A DNA stretch of 64,000 bases from Pelobates cultripes (taxonomy: Eukaryota; Chordata; Amphibia; Anura; Pelobatidae), in contig OW240915.1 of NCBI GenBank assembly GCA_933207985.1, positions 271,398,926-271,462,925 on the forward strand, read 5' to 3'. Every line of letters begins with the position of its first letter. The stretch's first letter is position 1. Shown here piece by piece: positions 1 through 10,612 of the stretch. A program made the position numbers and the translations under genes. Below the pieces are notes generated by a model. That model was not told where the DNA came from. It was given only the letters and a program-made list of their open reading frames with translations, and did no database searches.

Positions 1-582
1 TATTACTGAGACATATGTCTGTCCAAAGCAGAAAACTAGAATAAAGTTTTTAAAGAGAAAGTGAAATCAAAAAGGATACTTACTTTCTACTTATTAACAT
101 AGTCACAAGGTTATTCAATAGATTGTGAATTGTTAGGCTTTCAATTGAGCTTTCAATTGTGTTTCACATTGTAGGCCAAAATAGCTGATTCGGCTATTTA
201 AATTAGTTTATTTTGGCCCTTAATCTAAAATTCCTTTTGAATTCCCAATAATTCATAGTTTAGCAAATAACTTTTCTTAGTCTATCGAAGTATGTTTCAA
301 ATTTGGAAAATGCAGAGCTGTCAACTACTCGACTTTTTATTCTTTACATTAATCAGTTTAAATCACAAGATTCACAACATATTCTTCTATTCATCTAACC
401 AAGTTATATAGTACTTTTTTTTTTTTACTACTTTGGTAAAATACGATTGTGGAAATTCGTGTCTTAAAAGGTGCACTATAAATATCAAATTGCAAGTGGC
501 AGTTATTCACACAAATACATAAAGGCTTCAGAGAATATATGACATCAGCAGTCAATTTAAATATAATACTTGTGTAGTTGAG
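1..582. other. AT-rich non-coding stretch
   Basis: I see no open frame with coding character, no terminal repeats and no RNA gene here. The sequence is AT-rich with a short poly-T run near 417-425. Confidence 0.6.
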
Positions 583-906
583 TTAGAGGGACACTATAGG
601 CACCCAGACCACTTCAGCTCATTGAAGTGGTCTGGGTGCACTGTCCAACTTGCACAGTGCTGTGAAACATTGCAGTTCCAGAGCAGCCACTGGAGGCGTT
701 TCCTGCATCCAAACGAAAGGTTTGGTCCGGTATTTGATGCTGGACATCATCATGTTCTGCGTGAGGACATCCAGCGTCAGATTTTTCCAGGTCTAAAAAT
801 GTTACCCTTTACCGCGCTGGGAGGGCGCGAGGATGGTGGGAGGCATAGGGAGCTACAGTGCCAGGAATACAGCTTTGTATTCCTAGCACTTAAAGTACCC
901 CTTTAA
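583..906. mobile_element. T2/Kolobok-like MITE
   Basis: The left end carries the ACACTATAGGCACCCAGACC block, followed by an inverted copy reading GGTCTGGGTGC, so the left end folds back on itself. The right end finishes CCCCTTTAA. The TTAA-like flanks (TTAG left, TTAA right) fit the TTAA target-site duplication of T2/Kolobok elements. There is no transposase, so it is non-autonomous. Family assignment rests on known TTAAAGG termini of Xenopus T2 MITEs. Confidence 0.75.
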
Positions 907-1146
907 TTAGCTCCTCACAATCCAGTGTATAGGCAAGAGGGAAATGATGCTAGAATTCCTTGATGTTGATAAATGGCCATATTTATATCCATAGAAAACC
1001 TCAGTTGGTGTTTTTTGGTGTAAATGTTTCTTTGTTTTAAGACCTTACTATGTTATATCTCTTACTTGCATATATAATATACTATACATATGCCTGAATA
1101 AAAAAATATAAAAAAGAGTGACAAAATAAATACATACACATATATA

Positions 1147-2624
1147 CACTGCTCAAAAAAATAAAGGGGACACTTAAACAACACAATGTAACTCCAAGTC
1201 AATCACACTTCTGTGAAATCAAACTGTCCACTTAGGAAGCAACACTGAGTGACCATAAATTTCACATGCTGTTGTGCAAATGGGATAGACAACAGGTGGA
1301 AATTACAGGCAATTAGCAAGACACCCCCAATAAAGGAGTGGTTCTGCAGGTGGTGACCACAGACCACTTCTCAGTTCCTATGCTTCCTGGCTGATGTTTT
1401 GGTCACTTTTTGAATGCTGGCGGTGCTTTCACTCTAGTGGTAGCATGAGACGGAGTCAACAACCCACACAAGTGGCTCAGGTAGTGCAGCTCATACAGGA
1501 TGGCACATCAATGCGAGCTGTGGCAAGGTGGTTTGCTGTGTTTGTCAGCGTAGTGTCCAGAGCATGGAGGCGCTACCTGGAGACAGGCCAGTACATCAGG
1601 AGACGTGGAGGAGGCCGTAGGAGGGCAACAACCCAACAGCAGGACCGCTACCTCCGCCTTTGTGCAAGGAGGAACAGGAGGAGCACTGCCAGAGCCCTGT
1701 AAAATGACCTCCAGCAGGCCACAAATGTGCATGTGTCTGCTCAAACAGTCAGAAACAGACTCCATGAGGGTGGTATGAGGGCCCGACGTCCACAGGTGGG
1801 GGTTGTGCTTACAGCCCAACACCGTGCAGGACATTTGGCATTTGCCAGAGAACACCAAGATTGGCAAATTCGCCACTGGCGCCCTGTGCTCTTCACAGAT
1901 GAAAACTGAGCACATGTTCTGCTGCCTGCAACATCCTCCAGCATGACCGGTTTGGCAGTGGGTCAGTAATGGTGTGGGCTGGCATTTCTTTGGGGGGCCG
2001 CACAGCCCTCTATGTGCTCAAGCCTGACTGCCTTTAGGTACCGAGATGAGATCCTCAGACCCCTTGTGAGACCATATGCTGGTGCAGTTGGTCCTGTGTT
2101 CCTCCTAATGCAAGACCTCATGTGGCAGGAGTGTGTCAGCAGTTCCTGCATGACGAAGGAATTGATGCTATGGACTAGCCCGCCCGTTCCCCAGACCTGA
2201 ATCCAATTGAGCACATCTGGGACATTATGTCTCACTCCATTGCACCACAGACTGTCCAGGAGTTGGCAGATGCTTTAGTCCAGGTCTGGGAGGAGATCCC
2301 TCATGAGACCATCCGCCACCTCATCAGGAGCATGCACAGGCGTTGTAGGGAGGTTATACAGGCACGTGGAGGCCACACACACTACTGAGCCTCATTTTGA
2401 TTTGTTTTAAGGACATTACATCAAAGTTGGATCAGCCTGTAGTTTGTTTTTCCACTTTAATTTTGAGTGAGACTCCAAATCCAGACCTCCATTTTTTAAT
2501 TTTTGTGTGATTTTGTTGTCCGCACATTCAACTATGTAATGAACAAAGTATTTCAGAAGAATATTTAATTGATTCAGATCTAGGATGTTTTGTTTTTGTG
2601 TTCCCTTTATCTTTTTGAGCAGTG
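1147..2624 (+). mobile_element. Tc1-like DNA transposon, internally deleted
   Basis: The terminal inverted repeats begin CACTGCTCAAAAAAATAAAG on the left and end CTTTTTGAGCAGTG on the right. Both are flanked by the TA dinucleotide typical of Tc1/mariner insertions (1145-1146 and 2625-2626). At about 1.48 kb it is close to family length, but the transposase is broken. A distinct second Tc1-like family occurs at 45167-46500. Insertion is into AT-rich DNA. Confidence 0.92.
1445..2388 (+). pseudogene. Tc1-like transposase, dead copy
   Basis: In a living element this protein would bind the terminal repeats and cut and paste the transposon using a DDE catalytic triad. The N-terminal helix-turn-helix region is readable from [17 protein letters not shown], with an in-frame stop at 1700-1702. 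The same frame resumes at 1703 and reaches RPVLFTDEN, which contains the first catalytic aspartate. Directly after this the reading stops at 1907-1909 and the following block of the family is missing. The SPDLNPIEHIWD motif, which holds a second acidic residue, is visible around 2185-2225 but in a shifted frame. Premature stops, a frameshift and a deletion make it inactive. Recognition is by family motifs; no alignment was run. Confidence 0.88.
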
Positions 2625-2626
2625 TA

Positions 2627-3645
2627 TACATATCATAAGACAAAGCAGGCAGTACTTTGTTTTATGGTTCAAGCAGGATCCCCCATAAACCTCTGTGTAT
2701 ACTTGTCATTGTTGTCAATGCACAATAATATGGAGTTAAAGCAAGCTTCTGATTGATATAGTGACGAAGAAGGAGGCACCTACGGGAAAGTACAGGTAAG
2801 TAGTTCTACTTTCAGCTTCTCCCTCTGGCTGCTTGAACACCAGCACCTGCCTTCGTCTCCAAAAGCTATTTGGAAAGAACAACGGCAAAAAGGTCAGATC
2901 AGACAAGACAAACCGGAAAATGAAGAAAGAAAGTGTAAACAGAGTTCAAAGAGTGTCTACTAGAAGCACGAAATAAGATGCTAAATGTTCAGTTTATTAA
3001 GGAAACTTCTGATTTATCAATGAATGTTAGTAAGTTCTTAAAGGGCGCCTGTCATGAAACTTTTCACTTGCCATAAATTAATTTCTCTTCTGATTTCATC
3101 TATACATTGTGCTAGCCAAATTGCAAGTGTGTAGATTTCTTTATAAATTCCTGTTCTCCCTCCCTTCTGGCAGAGATTGTCAGCATGGAAGTTATGCCGA
3201 TGTCTGTCTATCTGCCTGAGTACATGCTGGGGGTAGGCTGTTCTTACTTAATTTGCTTCAGCGCGTATGCGTTCTGCTCACATCCCATTTAAAGCACCAC
3301 AACTACTAAACATTATTTTAGCCACCACCAACTCCTAAAGCCAATACATGTAGTCCAAGGTTGGATGGCTTTATACAGATAATTTGAAATTGAAACATTA
3401 TCCGTATTATCTCAATAGCAGATGAAGGGCAGGGCTGTGCATGATGGGAAAGCCCCACTTTTTGTTAAACTACTAAACAGTTTGACAGAAAATGTGTGGA
3501 GTACACAAAGACTCCTTGTACCAGAAGCCATACAACCAGCTGTCATGTTTATGGAGCAGTAAAACACTATAGCCACTAATAAGTTAATATTTTTGAATTG
3601 GTTATAGTACCTTAAGTACTCTGGCACTGTACCTTCAATCAGAGC
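2627..3645. other. Mostly unassigned; weak MITE remnants
   Basis: No coding sequence is supported. At 3038 a TTAAAGGG start followed by CGCCTGTCATGAAAC could be the left end of another TTAA-type MITE. At 3556-3637 there is a piece resembling T2 MITE termini (ACACTATAGCCACTAATAAG). Neither has a matching far end that I can place. Confidence 0.4.
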
Positions 3646-4111
3646 AGTGGCGTAGCAAAGGGGGCAGTCCGCCCCAGGAGACACTTTTTTGGGGGCAAAA
3701 AGGTTCCTCCTCCCACCTTCTGAATGAGACCTGGCAGTGATCCTGCTCTGCTTGCCAGGTCTCCTCCATGCGGTGCAGTGAGTGAAGGGAAGAGGTGGGG
3801 CCGGAGGGATAGGAAGTGATGTCCTTCCTGTGCTCTCCTGTCCTGCGGAGTAAAGAGGAAGAGCAGCCTGGTAGGCTCTTCTCTGCACAGCCCACTGGCG
3901 GATCCAGAGCCTTATCTCGGGAGGGGCACTCATAGATTATTTAAAGAAACAATCCAGGCACGATAACCACTACAGCTCTCTGTAGTGGTTATGGTAACAT
4001 GAGTGCCGTGGCATCCTCCCAGAGTAAATAGTCAAACTGTTTAAGAACAGTTTGACAATTTACCTGGGGTCTGCCAGGATAGGAGCTGTAGTAGGGGATA
4101 GGGCCTTTAGT

Positions 4112-4467
4112 AATGTGTGTGTGTGTGTACGGGAGGCAGTGCATGTGGGACAGTGTGTGTATTTGGTTGCAATGGGAGCACTGTGTGTAGGAGGGGCTGT
4201 GTGTGTTTGTGTGAGGGGTGTATTGTGTACATGGGAGTGCAGTGTGTATATGTGGGGTGCAGTGGGAGCACTGTGTGTATATGGGAGTGCAGTTGGGGAA
4301 GTGTGTGTATGGTGGTGCAGTGTTTGTGTGGGGGAGCACTGTGTGTATGGGGGTGTAGTGTGTGTGTGGGGGGGTGCAGTGTTTGTATGGGGGAGCACTG
4401 TGTGTATATGGGGGGCTGTGGGGGCAGTGTGTGTATTGGGGGCTGTGGGGGCAGTGTGTGTGTGTAG
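4112..4467. repeat. GT-rich microsatellite/minisatellite
   Basis: Imperfect tandem units of the type GTGTGTATGGGGGAGCACT repeat for about 350 bp. Apparent open frames on both strands are low-complexity translations of the repeat. Confidence 0.9.
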
Positions 4468-4896
4468 TTAAAGGACCACTCTAGGCACCCAGACCAGTTC
4501 AGCTTAAAGGACCACTCTAGGCACCCAGACCACTAACCCATTTTTTTTTATAAACATAGAGAGAAACTGCTATGTTTATAAATGGGTTAATCCAGCGCTA
4601 AAGCCTCTAGTGGCTGTCTCATTGACAGCCGCTAGAGGCGTTTGCGTGCTTCTCACTGTGAAAATCACAGTGAGAAGATGCCAGCATCCATAGGAAAGCA
4701 TTATGAATGCTTTCCTATGAGACTGGCAGAATGCGCGCGCAGCTCCTGCCGCGCATGCGCATTCAGCCGAAGAGGAGGAGGAGAGCTCCCCGCCCGGCGC
4801 TGGAGAAATGTGAGTGTTTAACCCCTTCCTCTCCCTAGAGCCCGGCGGGAGGGTGAGGAATGAGTATGTTTTCCTGGCACTATAGTGGTCCTTTAA
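4468..4896. mobile_element. T2/Kolobok-like MITE with a duplicated left end
   Basis: The left terminus TTAAAGGACCACTCTAGGC occurs twice, at 4468 and again at 4504, and the right terminus GGCACTATAGTGGTCCTTTAA ends at 4896. The 4504-4896 part is a full element with TTAA on both sides. The interior has the family's inverted repeat around the phrase CATAGAGAGAAACTGCTATG and the CTAGTGGCTGTCTC block seen in its sisters. Confidence 0.88.
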
Positions 4897-5038
4897 AGGA
4901 GGGGGCAGAGTAAAACAATTTTTTTTGAAATTAAAAAAATATTCTTTATATCCCAGGCAAAGGTAAGAAGGGCGGGGGGATATTATTTCCAAACCCTGGT
5001 TGTCCTCGTGGTGAATCCCTGACAGTTCTAGTGGGGGA

Positions 5039-5076
5039 GTGAACTCTAGCCTGCAGCTCCTTAGGCTAGAGTTCAC
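5039..5076. repeat. Perfect hairpin with 14-bp stem
   Basis: GTGAACTCTAGCCT and its exact reverse complement AGGCTAGAGTTCAC are separated by 10 bases. Immediately downstream is a CG-rich dyad (GTTGCCATGGTAACCGCGGC) resembling the palindromic cores of other hAT-like elements in this window. Confidence 0.85.
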
Positions 5077-5279
5077 TCTCGTGAAAATGAAGCGTTGCCA
5101 TGGTAACCGCGGCAACGATCAGTACTCACGAGAGAAGACCCGGCGGAGCTGCAGGCTGAGCTCCTCCCGGGTCTCCTCTCCCTACTCTCTCCGTGCCGGC
5201 CGCTCAGCAATGTGCCAGCGGACCGGTGAGGGAGATCTAGATCAATTGCCCCGTTGCCACCCCCTAGTTCTGACACTGG

Positions 5280-6415
5280 CACAGCCCCCTCCTCACTGCA
5301 ACCTCACAGATCCCCTCCCTTCCCTGCAAAGCCCCTCTCTGAATACTCACAGATCCCCTCCCTTACCTGCCCAGCCACCTCTCTGCATACTCACTGATTC
5401 CCTCCCTTCCCTGCACCTTAACAGTCCCCCTCTCTCCCTCCACAGCCACAGAGGAAATGAAAAGCAATGAGCCACATGGGTCCCAGCAATTTCAAAATGG
5501 ATCTCATTGCAGCTAAGATAAGAGCAGGGTTCACATATGAATAGTGTAAGGGTTTAAAACAGCTGAATTGGACAAATTAACACCAAGGGGTATAACCAGG
5601 TTAAACTATCCTGTTATTTCTTGGTGTGCTTATCTCGGTGGAGCTAGACTAAAGATGCAGCAATTGCCCAGAGTTCCTGCCTTGCAAAGACTTCTCATTG
5701 AACTGCATTGATCGAAAGTCTGATTGAACATTTACAGAAAATCTGAGCTGGGGAAGGGAGGACTTGCAAAGGCTGCAGACAAGAAATCTGCAGCTTCTGC
5801 AAAGCTTTTTTTTTCCGATATGCCTCCCAAAAGACATAATTAAATGCATTTTTTCACTGGTGGTATATCTGCAAAATAGTATTTTTTTTATTTTTTTTGT
5901 ACTCTGGCAACAAAGTGTATCATTAAATGCACTCCTGTTATTGTACTGTTTGAGTTTGGGAAGCTGTTGGGGCTTTGCTATAATGTATACTTCAGTATGT
6001 TTGCCCAGTTATTCAGTAATGTGTAATGTGATGTTTTTCTTCATAATTTCTTTCTTAATCTGTTTTCAAATGGGGGAAAAAGAAAGCGTGATAGTGACCC
6101 ATTGTAGTCCACGTGCGCCACACACAGGGAGAGCTTTCATTAAATTTGGTGAAAGCGTTGAACATTCAGGGCTGCTTTCTGTCTGGAAGTATTGTCATTT
6201 TGCTTGCTAGCTATTTCTTTATCTCTCTCTTCACTCTATTTTAAATGCTTTATCTGTTCCCTAGCCTGGCAAATCTATTTAACAGTTATATCTCATGACC
6301 AACAGCATATCGGTAGTGGTTACAAGAACTATATGCCACACGTAAGCCTATCCCTGCAAGCTGAGCAACGTAAACACAGCATTTTCTGAGAAAATCCAGT
6401 TTTCACACTGCTGTG
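5280..6415. other. No recognisable feature
   Basis: There is a C/T-rich stretch (5280-5450, with short CCCCTCTCTGC-type near repeats) followed by ordinary AT-rich DNA. Short open frames here look random. Confidence 0.5.
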
Positions 6416-6490
6416 AAAGGAACACTATAGCGTTTGGAATACAAATATGTGTATTCCTACTGTTATAGTGCCCCTCCAATTAGTTAAGTT
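6416..6490. mobile_element. T2-like MITE fragment
   Basis: AAAGGAACACTATAGCG and an inverted TATAGTGCCCCTCC block lie close together around a GGAATACAAAT/TGTGTATTCC dyad. It looks like a minimal foldback remnant of a T2-like element. Confidence 0.5.
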
Positions 6491-6845
6491 ACCAGCTTCC
6501 CCTCTGTGAAGTAAAAAGGTGGTCTTACTTACATTTTCTAACTCACATCTGTCCCGCCACCTAATCTGAGATAATTAAAACTGATGATCCCAACCAATCC
6601 AAAGCTTTCGCATAGGAAGGCATTGGGAGACTGGTGCGCATGCGCGGCAAAATGCTGAGACCAATTGTTTAGTAGTGGAAATCAGTGGCGTACACATGAC
6701 CCATGGGGTCCCGATGCGAAAATTGATCCGTGGGCCCCCCGTGTGCGCGGGCCGGGCCGCATCACATGGCGGTGGGCACCTGGTCGCAGGGGTTACAGGG
6801 CTGCGACCGCGGTATGTACGCCAGTGCATGCAGATGCACACACAC

Positions 6846-7154
6846 TTAAAGGACCACTACAGACACCCAGATCACATCAGCTCAATGAAGTTGTCTGGGT
6901 GTCAGGTCCCTCTAGTTTTAACCCTGCAGCTGAAAACATAGCAGTTTCAGAGAAACTGCTATGTTTCACTGAGGGTTAATCCAGCCTCTAGTGGCTGTCT
7001 CACTGACAGCCGCTAGAGGAGCACACTGAACGTCCATAGGAAAGCATTGAGTAATGCTTTCCTATGGGCGGTTTGAATGCGTGCGCGGTCGCATTCGGAG
7101 CTGAGAGGCTGAGGGATCCCCAGCGCCAAGGAGTCCGGCGCTGGAGAAAGGTAA
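6846..7154. mobile_element. T2 MITE, left part, nested in hAT-like element
   Basis: It starts TTAAAGGACCACTACAGAC and follows the family through the CTAGTGGCTGTCTC block to GGCGCTGGAGAAAGGTAAG, then passes into the CA array. The right terminus is missing. Confidence 0.8.
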
Positions 7155-7159
7155 GTGCT

Positions 7160-7583
7160 GAAGACACACACACACTCACACAGACGCATACACACTAGCT
7201 AACAGACACACACATTTACTGACAGAGACACACTCGACAGACACACACACACACTCACTTACAAAACATACACTCTCATTGACAAACACACACTCACTAA
7301 CAGACATCAAACAGACTCACTAACACACACACTCAGTAAGACACACACAGTAACACTCACTGACACTCACTAGCAGACACACACACTAACACTCACACTA
7401 ACACTCACTAGCAGACACACACACACTAACACTCACTAGCAGACACACACACACTAACACTCACTCTAACATTCACACACACACTCACACACACACTATA
7501 ACACACACACTCTAACACTCACACATTCTAACACTCACACACACTCTAACACACACACTCTAACATTAACACTCTAACTCTAA
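7160..7583. repeat. CA-rich microsatellite (ACACACACTCACTGACAGAC type)
   Basis: Over 400 bp of imperfect CA-rich units including ACTCACTAGCAGACACACAC and ACACTCTAACACTCACACA. The same vocabulary recurs in the hAT-like elements at 14322 and near 35 kb. Confidence 0.95.
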
Positions 7584-7670
7584 CATGTTTTTTTTTTAAT
7601 TTAATCCCCCCAGCCTCCTTACCTTTTGTAGTGCTGGGGGGATTCCCTGGTGTCCAGGGGTGCTGCTGAC

Positions 7671-7762
7671 TCCAGCTGGCGGGTGGCCGCGAGGGAGCTG
7701 AAGAGGAAGCACTGAGTGCTCCCTCGCGCGCCCGCCTGCCCGACCGGCCACCCGCCAGCTGG
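7671..7762. repeat. GC-rich palindrome inside hAT-like element
   Basis: CCAGCTGGCGGGTGGCCG on the left is mirrored by CGGCCACCCGCCAGCTGG on the right, with an inner GAGGGAGC/GCTCCCTC stem. Confidence 0.85.
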
Positions 7763-8155
7763 GGTCAGAAGGGCCAGCCTCGGGGGGCCCTGGGGTGGTC
7801 GGCTCCTGGGCCCCCCAGGAGAAGAGGCTGGCCCAGTGGCTACATACCGGGTCGCAGGGGCGGCCGGGCCCCCTGGTGGGCCGGGCCCAGTCGCAACCGC
7901 GACCCCTGCGACCCTGGTATGTACGCCACTGGTGGAAATTTAACTCATTATGACAGCCACTAGAAACAGGTTGACCCTGCAAAGTATGGCACTGTTTTCA
8001 CCTGCAGGGTTAAATGCCATAACATGGTGCATTGAGAAAGGGAATACCTGAAACGTTTGTGATATTCTGTCCTTCAAATAAATACCAGTAGCACCTTGGT
8101 GTGCCCACAGCAATGTTTTGCACAGCCTCTTGTTTGTTCTATCTACCCTGCAAGG

Positions 8156-8436
8156 TTAAAGGACCACTATAGGTACCCAGACCACTTCAGCTTAATGAAG
8201 TGGTCTGGGTGCCAGGTTCAGCTAGGGTTTCAGAGAAACTGCTATGTTTATAATAGGGGTAATCCAGCCTCTAGTGGCTGTCTCATTGGAGAAGAGGAGA
8301 GTCCCCCGCCTGGCGCTGGAGAAAGAGGTAAGTTTAACCCCTTCCTCCCCCTAGAGCCCGGCGGGAGGGGGACCCTCAGGGCACTATAGTGCCAGGAAAA
8401 CTAGTATGGTTTCCTGGCACTATAGTGGTCCTTTAA
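8156..8436. mobile_element. T2/Kolobok-like MITE, complete
   Basis: The element is bounded by TTAA on both sides. The left end is TTAAAGGACCACTATAGG and the right end is CACTATAGTGGTCCTTTAA, so the termini are inverted. A foldback CCAGACCACTTCAGCTTAAT/GAAGTGGTCTGGGTG forms the left subterminal region. It is shorter than its sister at 16814 because part of the interior is missing. Confidence 0.93.
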
Positions 8437-8453
8437 ATGGGTTCCAGACCACT

Positions 8454-8510
8454 TTAAAGGGACCCTGTAGGCACTATAACCATTACATTTCATTGAATTG
8501 CAAGTGCAAA
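8454..8510. mobile_element. T2-like MITE left-end fragment
   Basis: A second TTAAAGGGACCCTGTAGGC start lies 18 bp downstream of the preceding element and continues through GCACTATAACCATTACATTT. No right end was found. Confidence 0.6.
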
Positions 8511-9231
8511 GAAACGTTGCATCACAATCTTGCTAGATACCAACCATAAAAAAGTAATTCATTTTAAATCCATTTACAGAAATACTGTTTTGCTTATTAG
8601 ACCGTATGTGCATCATGTAACGCTATGATACAAGAATGCTGTACACGCAATTCACTGTGTATTTCTGATGAGTGTACTGTGCGGGTGTGTTTACGTGAGC
8701 ACCCAGCCCACTCACTAGGAGGCATTGCATATTAAGAGCATAGTTTCACCTATCCAAATGCTAGAGATTTGGCTAGCAAAAAGATTCAGACATTCTCTGC
8801 CAGAATTAGACCTCTTCATCCAGTCATCCATGGATTAAAAATAATTTAGTTCCATTAACCCCTTCAGGGCCAAATGCATACCAGGACTGTTATATTAATA
8901 CACTTACCTAATCCTGGTTCTAAAAGGTGAATAGGACAATGCAAACAATACAAGGGAAAAATGCAGATTACAAAAAGAAACATTTCTATTATATATTATT
9001 AACCCCTACACACTGCCAATGGTGTATACAGCTATACCTCTATCAGTTGTTATTATTGCCATTGATATAGCGCCAACAGATTCCGTAGCGCTTATTGTGC
9101 ATATAATATTGTAACCATTGCAAATTAACTTTGTTTATTGCAAACAAATTTTTTTTGCATTGGTTGTCAGGACAGCAGAGCTGGTGCTATATAGAGTGTG
9201 CATGTATTACAGTGCATACATGCGTATGCAT
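8511..9231. other. Unassigned DNA with an L2-like LINE tail
   Basis: Mostly featureless AT-rich DNA. At 9066-9095 the phrase TAGCGCCAACAGATTCCGTA is the conserved 3-prime tail (minus orientation) of the L2-like LINE seen complete at 59658-62600. Confidence 0.55.
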
Positions 9232-9311
9232 CAGAGGCGGCTCTAAACTTTATGAGGCCTTAGGTGAAACTCAAACATGAGGCCCCACGAATACCCAAAG
9301 AGAAATAAAAA

Positions 9312-10205
9312 TGTGAGGGGGGATACTAGAAGGGAAGGGGGTAATACTGGGAGGGGGTGATGGTGTGAGGGAGGGAGTGATACTGGGAGGGGGGATACTG
9401 GGAGGAGGATACTAGGAGGGAGGGGGTAATACTGTGAGGGGGGATACTGAGAGGAGGATACTAGGAGGGAGGGTGTAATAGTGTGAGGGAGGGGAGATAC
9501 TGGGAGGAGGATACTGGGAGGTAGGGGGTAATACTGGGAGGGGGTAATATTGTGGTGGTGGGATACTAGGAGGGAGTTGGTGATAGTGTGAGGGGGGATA
9601 CTGGGAGGGAGAAGGTAACAGTGTGAGGGAGGGGGTGTTAGTGTGAGGGAGGGGAACATTGGGAGGGAGGGGGTGATAGTGAAAGGGAGATACTGGGAGG
9701 GAGGGTGGAAGTGTGAAAGAGGGGGGATACTGGGAGGTGTGAGGGAGGGGTGATGGTGTGGAAGGGGGGTACTGTGAGGAAGGGGGTGAGGGGGATAGTG
9801 GGTGAGAGAGGGGGGTGTAAAAGGGAGGGGGATACTAGGAGGGAGGGGTTGACAGTATGAAACAGGGGAGATACTAGGAGGGGGTGTAGTATGAAAGAGG
9901 GAGTGAAGGTGGAAGGGAGTGAAGGTGTGAGGGAGGGGATACTGGGAGGGAGGGGTGATAGTGTGGAAGGGGGGTACTGGGAGGAAGGGGGTGAAGGTGT
10001 GAGGGAGGGGGGATAGTGTAAAAGGGAGGGGGATACTAGGAGGGAGGGGTTGACAGTATGAAACAGGGGAGATACTAGGAGGGAGGGGTGTGGTAGTATG
10101 AAAGAGGGAGTGAAGGTGGAAGGGAGTGAAGGCGTGAGGGAGGGGGATACTGGGAGGGAGAGGGTGATAGTGTGGAAGGGGGGATACTGGGAGGCAGGGG
10201 GGTGA
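9312..10205. repeat. G-rich polypurine minisatellite
   Basis: Degenerate units of about 25-45 bp built from GGATACTGGGAGGGAGGGGG and TGATAGTGTGAGGGAG repeat for almost 900 bp with strong strand asymmetry. Two long stretches (around 9830-9960 and 10020-10160) are near copies of each other, indicating higher-order duplication. Runs of three or more G in close succession could form G-quadruplexes. Confidence 0.93.
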
Positions 10206-10270
10206 GAAATACCTTTTTTCTCCCTGGTGGTCCAGTGTGGGTTCCCTGGTGGTCCGGTGTTCAGGATATC

Positions 10271-10422
10271 CAGTCTGCAGCTCCACAGTGTGCAGAGCTG
10301 CAGACCATGTATCTCGCGAGACCCGGTCAGAGCGTTGCTGTGGTAACCCACAGCAAAGCTCTGATTGGTCAGATCTCGCGAGACACATGCTCTGCAGCTC
10401 TGCACACTGCGGAGCTGCAGGC
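10271..10422. repeat. Palindrome with CTCGCGAGA dyads
   Basis: The left arm, CTGCAGCTCCACAGTGTGCA through ATCTCGCGAGAC, is mirrored by ATCTCGCGAGACACATGC through the ACTGCGGAGCTGCAG block. An inner GTTGCTGTGGTAACCCACAG dyad occupies the loop. Confidence 0.85.
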
Positions 10423-10612
10423 CGGTGTCTGCAATTGGCACTTTCCGGCCAGGCGGACTGGAGGGGCCTCGCACCCGGCGGCATACTGAGCAAGCCGCCA
10501 GGCCCCCTCCTGGTGTCGGGTACTTGGTCATTGACCGAGGACCCGACACAGTCTGCCAAAAGGTGGTTTAGGCCAGCCCAAGGCCTTAGGCCTAATTAGA
10601 GAGCCATCTCTG

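Larger units (their letters stand above)
3646..5279. mobile_element. Mosaic of hAT-like ends and nested repeats
   Basis: A hAT-like terminus, CAGTGGCGTAGCAAAG, begins at 3646, and an inward-facing terminus ending AGTTCTGACACTG closes at 5279. A third hAT-like start, ACTGGCGGATCCAGAG, lies at about 3893. The 8-bp flanks of the outer ends do not match, so this is probably several truncated elements joined together rather than one insertion. A GT-rich array and a complete T2 MITE lie inside. Confidence 0.45.
6683..7931. mobile_element. Non-autonomous hAT-like element with exact TSD
   Basis: The element begins CAGTGGCGTACACATG and ends ATGTACGCCACTG, an inverted repeat pair. It is flanked on both sides by the identical 8-bp sequence GTGGAAAT (6675-6682 and 7932-7939), the diagnostic target-site duplication length of hAT transposons. 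It carries no transposase. Inside are a truncated T2 MITE (6846-7154), a 420-bp CA array and a GC-rich palindrome (7671-7762). Confidence 0.93.
9232..10612. mobile_element. Non-autonomous hAT-like element with purine satellite
   Basis: The left end CAGAGGCGGCTCTAAAC and the right end, which reads CAGAGATGGCTCTCTAAT on the opposite strand, form a terminal inverted repeat. The flanking 8-bp sequences GTATGCAT (9224-9231) and GTGTGCAT (10613-10620) match at seven of eight positions, as expected for an aged hAT target-site duplication. Inside is a 0.9-kb G-rich minisatellite followed by a palindrome. A 438-codon minus-strand open frame across it is a Pro/Ser-rich translation of the satellite, not a gene. 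Confidence 0.88.

Noticed and set aside
4052..4471. Open frames over GT repeats on both strands
   Set aside because: Low-complexity Cys/Val/Gly or His/Thr/Pro translations of a microsatellite.
3646..5279. Single large hAT element
   Set aside because: The outer termini look hAT-like but their 8-bp flanks (AATCAGAG and GCACAGCC) do not match, so one insertion event is not supported.
9243..10559. 438-codon minus-strand Pro/Ser-rich frame
   Set aside because: It lies on the polypurine satellite inside a hAT-like element; an overlapping 303-codon frame has the same low-complexity character.
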